A stretch of DNA of 64,000 nucleotides from Chryseobacterium camelliae. Lineage in GTDB: Bacteria; Bacteroidota; Bacteroidia; Flavobacteriales; Weeksellaceae. The stretch is taken from assembly GCF_027920545.1 (NCBI RefSeq), contig NZ_CP115859.1, positions 2,759,001 to 2,823,000 on the forward strand. The letters are read 5' to 3'. The translations under genes and the position numbers were made by a program. Positions 5,956 to 14,464 of the stretch are shown here, in pieces (position 1 is the stretch's first letter; every line of letters starts with the position of its first letter). A model generated the notes under the pieces. It did no database searches and was not told the origin of the DNA. It saw nothing but the letters and a program-made list of their open reading frames with translations.

Positions 5956-5972
5956 TTATCAAAATACAGAAA

Positions 5973-6329
5973 ATGAGAAAAATTCAGCTTTTATGTAAAT
6001 CATGTGGAGAAAAATTAAGTGATATTTTAAATGTTGTTCCGGAATCTCAATTAAGCTGGAAACACGAAGGAGATATTCTGAGTGAAAAAGAAGCTGTAAT
6101 TACTAAGCATTTGGATCAAATGTATGTGCTAACCAATCTTGATGATGAAGAATTGCTTAACCATCCGGATGATGAAAGATTTTCAGGTTGTTGTGGAAGT
6201 TCGGGTTCCAATGGAATAAACAAGCTGTGTAAAAACGGGCACGAAGTAGCCACCGAAACTTCAGATTGTTGTACTTCTATGTATTTGCATTTTAGTTTAG
6301 AACATATAATAATTAAGGAAATATTTTAA
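5973..6329 (+). CDS. Small Cys-rich, probably metal-binding protein
   Basis: 118 residues from the ATG at 5973; the frame stays open further upstream, but the promoter box at 5946 places the start here. Seven Cys are arranged CKSC (8-11), CC (73-74), C (86) and CC (99-100), plus His at 90 and 106, suggesting a zinc site built from an N-terminal ribbon knuckle and a C-terminal Cys cluster. A Gly/Ser-rich turn (GCCGSSGSNG) sits in the middle. No signal peptide. I do not recognise the family. It lies between the YkuK-type gene and the second group of tRNA-like pieces, so a role in the same system is likely but undefined. Confidence 0.7.
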   Translation: MRKIQLLCKSCGEKLSDILNVVPESQLSWKHEGDILSEKEAVITKHLDQMYVLTNLDDEELLNHPDDERFSGCCGSSGSNGINKLCKNGHEVATETSDCCTSMYLHFSLEHIIIKEIF

Positions 6330-6380
6330 AAATATATTTCTGTAAAAATATCAGGCAGGTCTTGTTGAGTGTTTCTGTAT

Positions 6381-6511
6381 ATCACCTTTGCAGAAGAATT
6401 TGTTGGGAAACATGATTTCGTTCTGTTCAACTTGACCTGAAGGTTTGGGAAATTTTCCAAAAAATTTCCGACATTTTTCTAGGTATGGAGGTTCGAATCC
6501 TCCCTGTGATC
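6381..6511 (+). pseudogene. tRNA-like remnant, T-arm and 3' acceptor
   Basis: A perfect T-arm GGAGG-TTCGAAT-CCTCC (6487-6503) is followed by CTGTGAT. The only candidate 5' strand is ATCAC at 6381-6385, more than 100 bases upstream, and no proper D- or anticodon arm is seen between. Either a tRNA with a large insertion or, more likely, a remnant. Confidence 0.4.
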
Positions 6512-6579
6512 GACACAGTAGCTAAACGGTATAGCAATGGAAATCTTATGATGCGAGGGTTCGACTTCCTCTCTCGTTA
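6511..6579 (+). pseudogene. tRNA-like remnant with D- and T-arms
   Basis: The D-arm TAGCTAAACGGTATAGCA and T-arm GAGGG-TTCGACT-TCCTC are clear. Only 18 bases lie between them where an anticodon arm and variable loop need about 22, and the acceptor strands (GACACAG against TCTCGTT) do not pair. Probably a decayed tRNA. Confidence 0.45.
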
Positions 6580-6580
6580 C

Positions 6581-6630
6581 GCACGGGATAGCTCAGTTGG
6601 TTAGAGCACTACACTATCACTGTAGTTTGA
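6581..6630 (+). pseudogene. 5' half of a tRNA
   Basis: CGGGATAGCTCAGTTGGTTA followed by GAGC and a perfect anticodon stem CTACA/TGTAG around CTATCAC is a well-formed 5' half. No TTC-type T-arm follows in register, so it appears truncated. The loop would read ATC, not a normal bacterial anticodon. Confidence 0.5.
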
Positions 6631-7105
6631 AAATAGGCTTAAAATCTATTTTTTTTCGCGGAGTTTGAATATCTCATAAAAAATATTCACCATAGAAAAG
6701 TCCGGGATTTTTTCGGTTGTTGAATCAACATTTCGAAAAAGCCTGCAAGAAAAGATGTTTTCTGAAAATAAAATTCAGTTGATGAACAGATGATGATTGA
6801 ACAAATTTTTCTAAAAAAGACGGTTTTATGCGTGAGCGATGGTAATGGATATCCTTTTTTGTCACATTGAGCGGAGTCGAAATGTGAACAAAAAAGATAG
6901 AAATGAACGTAGCGACCCAGGCTGTTGCTTTTAGCGATGGAAAGGGACACGCCCAAAATCTGATTCCTTAGAAAATACGTTTAAATGCATTGTTCGGAAA
7001 TGGATAGACTTCTTTAAACTCCTTTCCTTCCGCTGTTTTCGGAAGAAGAGATTCCGGATTTTTCTTTTTTAATTAAAATGAATAACCATTAAAAATAATA
7101 AAACG
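6631..7105. other. Gene-free stretch with dispersed palindromic repeat
   Basis: Holds a second TTTGAAT T-loop-like patch (6663-6670) and, near 6860-6885, the imperfect palindrome CATTGAGCGGAGTCGAAATG, a type widely dispersed between flavobacterial genes. A minus-strand frame of 89 codons through this palindrome is not believed. Confidence 0.4.
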
Positions 7106-8203
7106 ATGATAAAAAATGTACAAATTAAAGCGTATGAAACAGGTTTGGTTTTCAAAAACGGAAACCTGATCGAAATTTTGAAAGAAGGTAATTTCTGGAT
7201 CTTCGGAGACAAATCTGTGGAGGTTTATGATATGAAAACCTTGTTTAAAGCCAATACTGATCTTAATCTTTTATTAAAAAATGAAAGCCTGAAATCTATG
7301 CTGGAGGTCGTTGAGGTGAAAGACGGTGAGATCGTCCTGATGTACGAAAACGGTATCTTTAAAGAAGTTCTGAATATTGGTCAGTATGCTTTCTGGAAAG
7401 GAATTTTGAACAGAGAATTTCAGAAAATAGATTTAACGAAAGTTGAGATTACAGAAAAGATTTCTAAGACGATCCTGGAGAATATGAAGCTGAAAAACTT
7501 TGTCAGAAAGTTCGTGATTACGAATCAATATAAAGGACTTTTGCTGATTGACGGTAAATTAGCTAAAATTCTGGAAGCAGGAACGTACTACTTCTGGAAT
7601 AACGAAATTTCCATCGACGTAAGAGCCATTGATACACGTATGCAACAAATGGAAATCGCCGGACAAGAGCTTCTGACAAAGGATAAAGCAATGCTTCGTA
7701 TCAATTTCTATGTACGTTACCGGGTGGAAAACATTGAAAAGGCGCTGATGGAAAATAAGGAGTATGATAAGCAATTATACATTTTAATGCAGCTGGCTTT
7801 GCGTGAATTCGTCGGAGCTTTAACATTAGATGAATTGTTGCTGAAAAAAGATGCCGTAGGAAAAGAAATTCTCGAAAACCTGGGAAACAAAGCCGAAGAA
7901 TTAGGTCTGAAAGCTTCCGATGCAGGAATCAGAGATGTAATCCTGACGGGAGAAATGAAGGAAATCATGAATCAGGTCTTGATTGCCGAGAAAAAAGCTC
8001 AGGCAAACAGCATCATGAGACGTGAGGAAACCGCTTCTACAAGAAGTTTGCTGAATACGGCGAAATTAATGGAAGAAAATGAAGTGCTCTGGAAGCTGAA
8101 AGAAATGGAATATATGGAGAAAATCGCCGATAAGATTGGAGATATCACCGTTTCCGGAAACAGCAATATCGTTTCTCAGCTAAAAGAAATTTTTGCCAGA
8201 TAG
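7106..8203 (+). CDS. Slipin / SPFH (band 7) family protein
   Basis: 365 residues. The SPFH core spans roughly residues 130-300 (from YKGLLLIDG through a long charged helix to the C-terminus, rich in Glu, Lys and Ala). SPFH proteins oligomerise into membrane-bound scaffolds. Here the N-terminus lacks the hydrophobic hairpin of classical slipins; instead three copies of a GLV-FKNG-type beta motif are visible near residues 13, 75 and 133, suggesting a repeated N-terminal module. A soluble or peripherally attached oligomer is therefore more likely. It is the last gene of the tRNA-like island and has its own terminator at 8230. Slipins are recurrent neighbours of RNA-repair genes in bacteria, but no RtcB gene is in this window. 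Confidence 0.85.
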   Translation: MIKNVQIKAYETGLVFKNGNLIEILKEGNFWIFGDKSVEVYDMKTLFKANTDLNLLLKNESLKSMLEVVEVKDGEIVLMYENGIFKEVLNIGQYAFWKGILNREFQKIDLTKVEITEKISKTILENMKLKNFVRKFVITNQYKGLLLIDGKLAKILEAGTYYFWNNEISIDVRAIDTRMQQMEIAGQELLTKDKAMLRINFYVRYRVENIEKALMENKEYDKQLYILMQLALREFVGALTLDELLLKKDAVGKEILENLGNKAEELGLKASDAGIRDVILTGEMKEIMNQVLIAEKKAQANSIMRREETASTRSLLNTAKLMEENEVLWKLKEMEYMEKIADKIGDITVSGNSNIVSQLKEIFAR

Positions 8204-8229
8204 AAACTAATAACGATAATTATAAAGAG

Positions 8230-8256
8230 AGGTTTTGTGAAAGCAAAGCCTTTTTT
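8230..8256 (+). terminator. Terminator after the slipin gene
   Basis: AGGTTTTG pairs with CAAAGCCT (one wobble), followed by T5. Confidence 0.7.
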
Positions 8257-8381
8257 ATTTAATATTCCCTAATCGTTGATTCAGGTTGCTTAGTTGCTTC
8301 AGATAAGTTTGTATATTTGAAAAGTTTCGGGCTGTGCTCAAAGATGAGGTTGCTAAACACTAATAATACAGAATAAAAAGA

Positions 8382-8486
8382 ATGCTCTTTAATTCTATTG
8401 AATTTGTAATTTTCTTACCTGCGATTTTTGTATCGTATTCTGTAGCAGCTAAAATTATTATAAACGAGATAGGTAAGTTTGCTTAA
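8382..8486 (+). pseudogene. N-terminal remnant of an MBOAT O-acyltransferase gene
   Basis: A 34-codon frame begins MLFNSIEFVIFLPAIF, the characteristic start of membrane-bound O-acyltransferases (AlgI/DltB type, normally about 450-500 residues). It then loses the family pattern and stops at 8484. A TATATTTG box (8312-8319) still precedes it. The rest of the gene is absent and the SulP gene starts 30 bases later, so this is a deletion remnant left between two genes. Confidence 0.55.
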
Positions 8487-8515
8487 GAAGACAACATAAA
8501 AACTGCATTTTTTCA

Positions 8516-10054
8516 ATGAAAAATTCTTTTACACTTTTCGACTTTTCGCAGAAGATCAATTATAAAAATGAAATTCTGGCAGGTTTTACGGTTGCGATGA
8601 CCATGATTCCCGAATCTCTTTCGTTTGCAATTTTGGCCGGACTTTCACCATTAATTGGTTTATACGCTGCTTTTATGATGGGGCTGGTTACCGCTGTTCT
8701 AGGCGGTCGTCCCGGAATGGTTTCCGGCGGAGCAGGAGCTACCATTGTGGTCTTAATTGCATTAATTAAAACCCATGGCGTAGAATATCTGTTTGCAACA
8801 GTTGTTCTTGCAGGTGTTTTGCAGTTATTTGTAGGCATTTTTAAACTGGGAAAATTTGTAAGGCTAATTCCGCAGCCAGTAATGTATGGTTTTTTAAATG
8901 GTTTGGCGGTCATTATTTTTATGGCACAGGTTGAACAGTTTAAAATTACGGATCCAAATGGTGTGGTAAGCTGGCTTCAGGGAATGCCTTTGTATATAAT
9001 GGCTGGTTTAACGGCTTTAACGATTGCCATTGTATATTTTTTTCCAAAAATCACGAAAGTGGTTCCGGCTTCTTTAGTCGCCATTTTAATGATCTTCGGA
9101 ATCGTTTTAATCTTTGGGATCCATACAAAAACTGTTGCAGACATTGCTCATATCAGCGGAAGTTTACCAGGTCTTCATATTCCGGGTATTCCTTTTTCGC
9201 TGGAAACTTTACAGATTATTTTCCCTTATGCCTTAATTATGGCCGGAGTGGGCCTGATCGAATCATTGTTAACACTATCAATGGTCGATGAAATTACCAA
9301 TTCAAAAGGAAGTGCCAACAAAGAATCTGTGGCACAAGGTTTGGCCAATATCACCAATGGTTTTTTCGGCGGAATGGGAGGTTGTGCAATGGTTGCCCAG
9401 ACTTTGGTGAATTTAAATGCGGGTTCAAGAGCCAGGCTTTCAGGAATAATAGCATCGATTACCATTTTAATAATCATTTTAGTTGGGGCTCCGTTTATTG
9501 AAAAAATTCCGATGGCGGCTCTGGTGGGTGTGATGATGATGGTGGCCATCAGTACTTTTCAGTGGGTGTCGATTAGAATCGTCAACAAAATGCCAAAGTC
9601 CGATATTTTTGTGGGAATTATGGTGGCCTTAATTACGATTATTCTTCACAATTTAGCATTGGCAGTTTTAATCGGAGTGATTATTTCAGCCCTGGTTTTT
9701 GCTTGGGATAATGCGAAAAGAATTCGGGCAAGAAAGCATATTGATGAAAACGGGATAAAACATTACGAAATTTACGGGCCTTTATTTTTCGGCTCTGTAG
9801 CTGCTTTTACAGAAAAATTTGATCCGATGAATGATCCCGATGAGGTGTTTGTAGATTTTAAAGAAAGCCGGATTGTAGATATGAGTGCGATTGATGCTTT
9901 AGATAAATTGTCAAAAAAATACAGCCAGCTAAATAAAAAGCTTCATTTAAAACATTTAAGTGAAGACGGAATCAAAATGTTGAAAAATGCAGAAGCTGTA
10001 ATCGAAGTAAATATTCAGGAAGATCCGACGTATAAAGTAATGCCTGAGAAATAG
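8516..10054 (+). CDS. SulP family anion transporter with STAS domain
   Basis: 512-residue inner-membrane protein. About 390 residues form the SulP membrane domain, starting with the MTMIPESLSFAILAGLSP signature (residues 29-46) and followed by repeated Gly-rich helices. A cytosolic STAS domain covers roughly residues 415-505 (FFGSVAAF, VFVDFKESRIVDMSAIDAL). SulP proteins move sulfate, bicarbonate or dicarboxylates, commonly with Na+ or H+; the sequence does not decide which. No carbonic anhydrase or sulfate-assimilation gene is adjacent to help. Confidence 0.92.
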   Translation: MKNSFTLFDFSQKINYKNEILAGFTVAMTMIPESLSFAILAGLSPLIGLYAAFMMGLVTAVLGGRPGMVSGGAGATIVVLIALIKTHGVEYLFATVVLAGVLQLFVGIFKLGKFVRLIPQPVMYGFLNGLAVIIFMAQVEQFKITDPNGVVSWLQGMPLYIMAGLTALTIAIVYFFPKITKVVPASLVAILMIFGIVLIFGIHTKTVADIAHISGSLPGLHIPGIPFSLETLQIIFPYALIMAGVGLIESLLTLSMVDEITNSKGSANKESVAQGLANITNGFFGGMGGCAMVAQTLVNLNAGSRARLSGIIASITILIIILVGAPFIEKIPMAALVGVMMMVAISTFQWVSIRIVNKMPKSDIFVGIMVALITIILHNLALAVLIGVIISALVFAWDNAKRIRARKHIDENGIKHYEIYGPLFFGSVAAFTEKFDPMNDPDEVFVDFKESRIVDMSAIDALDKLSKKYSQLNKKLHLKHLSEDGIKMLKNAEAVIEVNIQEDPTYKVMPEK

Positions 10055-10121
10055 ATATTATCAAATATTGAAAGTATTGTTGCAGTAATATCATAAAAAT
10101 ATCTTAAAACAGTGAAGTAAA

Positions 10122-10152
10122 TTGAATGATTGGTTTTAAAATTTTATCTTTG
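10122..10152 (+). promoter_or_regulatory. Promoter of the Ter operon
   Basis: TTG (10122-10124), a 20-base spacer and TATCTTTG (10145-10152), close to the consensus. Transcription would start near 10159, giving a leader of about 85 bases before the HAD gene. Confidence 0.65.
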
Positions 10153-10244
10153 GGAAGAATTGAGTAATTCAAACACAAATAGATGAAAAAATATAATCTT
10201 TTTCAAAGAAAATAGCTAAATCAAACTTTTAACTTGTAAATGTC

Positions 10245-10913
10245 TTGAAAACAGATATCGATATTCATAATCATAGTCATTTTTCTTTTGACTTATGGCT
10301 CACTTTAATAAAATCTCATCCTGAATTTAAAGCAAAAAGAGTTGAGCTGTTCTCCTCATTTTTTGAAGTAAATAAACCTGTTGCCGAAGTTGCAAAAGTC
10401 GTAAAATATTACGATGATCTTTGTAATACTATTAATGAAGTCATTGGTGGAAATATAGACACTTTTGAAATCTATTTGTTGATTTTAAGTTCTTTGCATG
10501 TAGATGTAAAACAATTAAGCAAAGAAAATTTAAACGAGTTTTATCAGAAAAGCGAAGACCTTTTTTTGGAGTATAAACCGGTTGTGATTTTTGAAAATAT
10601 TCATGATTTTTTTGATAAGATTAAAAACCAGGGAAAAACAATCAATATTTTAAGTAATACAGGATTTATTAAAGGGAAAACGATGAGGAAATTTTTGATC
10701 AGTGAAAATCTTGATCAATACATTGATTTCCATATTTATTCTGACGAAATGAATTGTTCAAAACCGAATCCTCAGATATTCCAGGAGGTGAAAAATTTAG
10801 TTAAAAACCAGGAGTTAGATTTACATCAGATTTTACACATCGGCGATAATCCGATTGCTGATTATAAAGGCGCAAAAGATTTTGGTTTTAATGCACACTT
10901 ACTTAAACACTGA
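10245..10913 (+). CDS. HAD-superfamily protein of the Ter operon
   Basis: 222 residues. The only start in frame after the stop at 10230 is TTG at 10245. HAD motifs in order: FDLWLTL (15-21), NILSNTG near 140 (motif II Ser/Thr), a Lys in CSKPNP near 168 and IGDNPIADYKGA near 197 (motif IV acid pair). Motif I normally reads DxD; here the second Asp is Trp, so the general acid/base of a phosphatase is missing, a variant seen in Ter-associated HADs. It may act on the product of the neighbouring phosphoribosyltransferase. It is the first gene of an operon running to 16211, and its stop is 7 bases before the next ATG. Confidence 0.8.
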   Translation: MKTDIDIHNHSHFSFDLWLTLIKSHPEFKAKRVELFSSFFEVNKPVAEVAKVVKYYDDLCNTINEVIGGNIDTFEIYLLILSSLHVDVKQLSKENLNEFYQKSEDLFLEYKPVVIFENIHDFFDKIKNQGKTINILSNTGFIKGKTMRKFLISENLDQYIDFHIYSDEMNCSKPNPQIFQEVKNLVKNQELDLHQILHIGDNPIADYKGAKDFGFNAHLLKH

Positions 10914-10920
10914 ATATAAT

Positions 10921-11745
10921 ATGAATAGGAGATACAGCTTGCACCACATTCATTCGGCGGATGAATTTACTTTTTCGCCCGAAGAATACAGCTATTTCAA
11001 ATATGGCGATAAGTCGTATGCTGAAAAATTTGCAAAAGAGCTATTCGATGGCTTTATTGCTGAAAATGAAGAGTTTTTAAATACAGAAAAAGAAATTGTG
11101 GTCTTACCAAGTCCTTACATGGCAATTCCTACAGCTTCTAATTTTTTGTGTTTTTATTTTAAAAAGCATCTGGATTTTTACTTATTTCAAAAAGGAAAAA
11201 AATCAAGTATTTTATCAAAAATTAATAGAAATCATACCTATACAACGGATTATGGAAATCTAAGCTTTGAAGATCGTAAAAAATTGATTGCCAATGATAC
11301 TTATTATCTCGATAAAGATTTTCTTAGAGGAAAACTTTGTATTTTTATAGACGATATCAAAATCACGGGAAGTCATGAATATACGGTGAGCAAAATTTTG
11401 AAGGAATACAACGTGGAAGGCGAGTTTTTATTCATGTATTACGCTGAACTGATGAATTTTGATATTGATCCTAAAATTGAGAACTTCTTCAATTACTATG
11501 CAGTGAAAAATATTGAACACATTGCAAAAGTAATGCTGAAGCCGAGTTTTCAGTTTAATACAAGGATTGTAAAATATATTTTAGGTTTAGAATCAAGTAA
11601 ATTTGAATATCTTTCGTCTAAAGTAAAAAAAGAGCAGATGGATCATTTGCTTGAGCTGGCGATTAGTAACAATTATCATTTAATAAAAGAATACGAAAAT
11701 AACATTAATACATTAACACAAACTGAATTATATTATGGCTATTAA
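10921..11745 (+). CDS. Phosphoribosyltransferase-fold protein of the Ter operon
   Basis: 274 residues from the ATG at 10921 (an upstream in-frame ATG lies inside the HAD gene). The PRPP-binding loop is FIDDIKITGS (142-151), preceded by an N-terminal VVLPSPYMAIPTAS segment. This matches the PRTase-type proteins in the biosynthetic module of Ter stress operons, where HAD and PRTase proteins are thought to make a nucleotide-like compound. Its 3' end overlaps the following TerD gene by 11 bases, implying translational coupling. Confidence 0.75.
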   Translation: MNRRYSLHHIHSADEFTFSPEEYSYFKYGDKSYAEKFAKELFDGFIAENEEFLNTEKEIVVLPSPYMAIPTASNFLCFYFKKHLDFYLFQKGKKSSILSKINRNHTYTTDYGNLSFEDRKKLIANDTYYLDKDFLRGKLCIFIDDIKITGSHEYTVSKILKEYNVEGEFLFMYYAELMNFDIDPKIENFFNYYAVKNIEHIAKVMLKPSFQFNTRIVKYILGLESSKFEYLSSKVKKEQMDHLLELAISNNYHLIKEYENNINTLTQTELYYGY

Positions 11746-12289
11746 CTTACAAAAAGGACAAAGAGAAAATATAAATGCACCTAAATTTACAGTAGGTTTA
11801 GGATGGGATATCAACAATACCTCTACAGGAACAGGCTTTGATTTGGATGCATCTTTATTTTTATTGGATGAAAATAAAAAGTTAGTTTCCGATAATCACT
11901 TTATATTTTATAACAATCTTGAATCTCCGGATAAAGCAGTAATTCATTCGGGAGATAACTTGACGGGTGACGGAGCAGGAGATGATGAACAAATTAAAAT
12001 TGATTTAACTAAAATTGATGCTGCTGTAAAAGAAATTACGGTAGTGGTAACGATTCATGAGGCAGATTCGAGAAGACAAAATTTCGGACAGGTGAGAAAT
12101 TCTTTCATCAGAATTTTCAATACGGATACGAATGAAGAAATCTTAAAATATGAATTGGACGAAGATTTCTCAATAGAAACGGCAGTTGAGTTTGGAAGAA
12201 TCTACAACAGAAACGGAGAGTGGAAGTTTGAAGCGGTAGGAGCAGGGCAGAGAGAAGGTCTTGAGAAATTTGTATCAATCTATCAATAA
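11735..12289 (+). CDS. TerD family protein, first copy
   Basis: 184 residues in the TerD beta-sandwich fold. It starts INLQKGQR, then VGLGWDINNTSTGTGFDLDAS (with the DLD acid cluster), HSGDNLTGDGAGDDEQI near residue 69 (the Asp-rich calcium-binding loop), and ends with IYNRNGEWKFEAVG. TerD proteins bind Ca2+ and work with TelA and TerC in a membrane-linked stress response first seen as tellurite resistance. A second TerD lies at 14465 in the same operon. Confidence 0.92.
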   Translation: MAINLQKGQRENINAPKFTVGLGWDINNTSTGTGFDLDASLFLLDENKKLVSDNHFIFYNNLESPDKAVIHSGDNLTGDGAGDDEQIKIDLTKIDAAVKEITVVVTIHEADSRRQNFGQVRNSFIRIFNTDTNEEILKYELDEDFSIETAVEFGRIYNRNGEWKFEAVGAGQREGLEKFVSIYQ

Positions 12290-12294
12290 TTATT

Positions 12295-13455
12295 ATGGAT
12301 AATCAACCCAATCAGCCGACTGATCCGTTTCAGTCAATTGAACCCCTTAAAACATTTGAACCAACTCCTGTGAGCCAGCCGGCTCAGGGTGCTGCTCCGG
12401 TTCTGGTAGACAGGGATGGAAATGTAAATCTTACCCAGTTACAGGTAGAAGAGCGCCAGAAATATGAAACAATGGCTAATGCAATTGATGAAACCAACCC
12501 TGGATCGATTGTAAACTTTGGTGCAGATCTTCAAAAAACATTGGCTAATCAGAGTGATAGTTTTTTAGGAAATGTAAGAAGATCAAATTCGGGAGAAGTA
12601 GGGGAGCTGATTAATAATTTATTGATCGAGCTCAATTATGTAGACGTTGATGAAATCAATAACAAAAACCCTGTAAAAGGCTTTTTGAGCAGACTGCCCT
12701 TTATGAAAAAGGTAATGACGCAGGTGGAAAATCTTTTTGCCAAATATGATAAGATCATTAATAATATTGATCAGATTTCTCATAAAGTAAATGCCGGAAT
12801 TATCACTTCATCTAAAGATAATGCTGTTTTACAGACTATTTTTGACAGTAATGTAAATTCTATAAAGCAGATTGAAGACCTTGTCGTTGCCGGAAATTTA
12901 AGAATGGAAAAAGCCTCTCAGGAACTGGCAGAGATGGAAACGAATGTTCAGAATTATGCAGATTATCAAATTGCGGATAAGAGAGATTTTATTGCAAGAT
13001 TAGATAGGAGAATGGCAGATCTGAAGGTGGTTCGCTTAATTATGATGCAGTCTCTTCCACAGATCAGACTGGTTCAGAATAATAATGTTTCTATTGCAGA
13101 AAAGGCACAGACTATTCTTACAACAACATTACCGGTTTGGAAAAATCAATTGTCCTTGGCAGTTGCGATGCACAGACAGCAACAAAATATTGAAATTCAG
13201 CAGAAGGTTTCTTCTACAACAGAAGAAATTTTAAGAAAAAATGCAGAAAGGTTGGGTCAAAACTCAAGAAATGTTGCAAGAGCCAACGAACAAACCATTG
13301 TATCTGCCGAAACATTGAGAGAAACTACAAATATGTTGATCAGTACATTGAATGAAGTAAAACAGATCCAAAAACAGGGAGCTGAAAACAGAAGAAAACT
13401 GGATCAGGATTTACAGACTTTGGAACACGAATTAAAAGCTAATATCAGAGGTTAA
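12295..13455 (+). CDS. telA: TelA / toxic-anion-resistance family protein
   Basis: 386 residues matching the TelA (KlaA) family. After a Pro/Gln-rich N-terminal tail of about 50 residues comes a long, mainly alpha-helical coiled-coil body with the family segments IVNFGADLQ near 83, LPFMKKV near 131 and repeated Asn/Gln-rich helices to the C-terminus. TelA is a cytosolic partner of TerD in the Ter system. It starts 5 bases after the TerD stop. Confidence 0.9.
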   Translation: MDNQPNQPTDPFQSIEPLKTFEPTPVSQPAQGAAPVLVDRDGNVNLTQLQVEERQKYETMANAIDETNPGSIVNFGADLQKTLANQSDSFLGNVRRSNSGEVGELINNLLIELNYVDVDEINNKNPVKGFLSRLPFMKKVMTQVENLFAKYDKIINNIDQISHKVNAGIITSSKDNAVLQTIFDSNVNSIKQIEDLVVAGNLRMEKASQELAEMETNVQNYADYQIADKRDFIARLDRRMADLKVVRLIMMQSLPQIRLVQNNNVSIAEKAQTILTTTLPVWKNQLSLAVAMHRQQQNIEIQQKVSSTTEEILRKNAERLGQNSRNVARANEQTIVSAETLRETTNMLISTLNEVKQIQKQGAENRRKLDQDLQTLEHELKANIRG

Positions 13456-13470
13456 TAATACAGAATAAAG

Positions 13471-14415
13471 GTGGATGATGAAGCTGTAAGCATAATGTCT
13501 CAGAGCAAAAGAAGATTAACGAAACTTAAACTTCTTTCCAATTTTTTTGAAAATGTTGATATAATTTCGATCTATATCAAGACCGATATCATACACAAAC
13601 TTTTTGAGGAAAATAAGACATTAGATTATAATAAATTAGAGCTTTTTCATCTCCAATATACTGACAGTTTAATAGAATTGCTGACCAAGATCAAAAAGAA
13701 AAAGGAAAATGATTTGTTAGCTGTTATTAACGAAATCAATATTAATACTCAATATATTGAAGGCTTTGAAGAGAAGAAAGTAGATAGCTTTGAAACTGAC
13801 AGGAAAATCTATAGCGGTATTTTTTCTCAACACCTGAGAAATCTGTATAAAGATCTTGCGGAAGGTAAATTTACTTTGAACTGGAATGATGTTCTTTATT
13901 TTCAAAGGAAATTTGCCACTGAATTCTATAGAACGGAAGCGGATGAAAGCAAATTAAAAGCACATGTGTTCCCTTCTTACCAATATCAGGAGTATTCGAT
14001 AGAAAGAAAATTATTGGGGAAGCTGAATATACAGAATTTTAAAGTTCGTTTTGTATGCGGATATCGCATTGAAAGAAACGAATATGAATTGTTTAAGATT
14101 TTTCAATCTGATGAATATTTTATATTTAATGTAGAAGAAAAAAAGATGTATTTAATTGATGATGAATTATCTTATTTAGATACTTCTGAAAACGAATCTA
14201 ATCAGGCTTCAATCGTCAATCAATTGAAAAAAAAGAATGAAGAGCTGGAAGAAACTATTCATGAAAGAAAGCGAAAATTACCGGAAGATGTAGAGTCTGT
14301 TTTAAAAGATTATCTTAGAAATCTCGAAAATACCGATATAATGAGTAAAATATTTGATGTAAATGAAGAAACAAATATTCTTCGTGCCATGCTGAATCTG
14401 AATCTTAATAATTAA
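13471..14415 (+). CDS. Ter-operon protein of unknown function
   Basis: 314 residues if translation starts at GTG 13471; ATG 13495 (eight codons later, giving MSQSKRR) is an equally good start. Mostly helical and charged, with no membrane segment; a strongly charged coiled coil is visible near residues 250-285 (KKKNEELEETIHERKRK). No family is recognised. Its place between TelA and the second TerD, 15 bases after telA, ties it to the Ter stress response, perhaps as a scaffold or effector. Confidence 0.75.
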   Translation: MDDEAVSIMSQSKRRLTKLKLLSNFFENVDIISIYIKTDIIHKLFEENKTLDYNKLELFHLQYTDSLIELLTKIKKKKENDLLAVINEININTQYIEGFEEKKVDSFETDRKIYSGIFSQHLRNLYKDLAEGKFTLNWNDVLYFQRKFATEFYRTEADESKLKAHVFPSYQYQEYSIERKLLGKLNIQNFKVRFVCGYRIERNEYELFKIFQSDEYFIFNVEEKKMYLIDDELSYLDTSENESNQASIVNQLKKKNEELEETIHERKRKLPEDVESVLKDYLRNLENTDIMSKIFDVNEETNILRAMLNLNLNN

Positions 14416-14464
14416 AAAGAAAAGGCAAATTTGCCTCACAATTAAACTATAAACTAAATATAAA

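Noticed and set aside
6687-6956. Minus-strand frame of 89 codons
   Set aside because: It runs through the dispersed palindrome CATTGAGCGGAGTCGAAATG, whose translation gives recurring false proteins; no promoter and poor composition.
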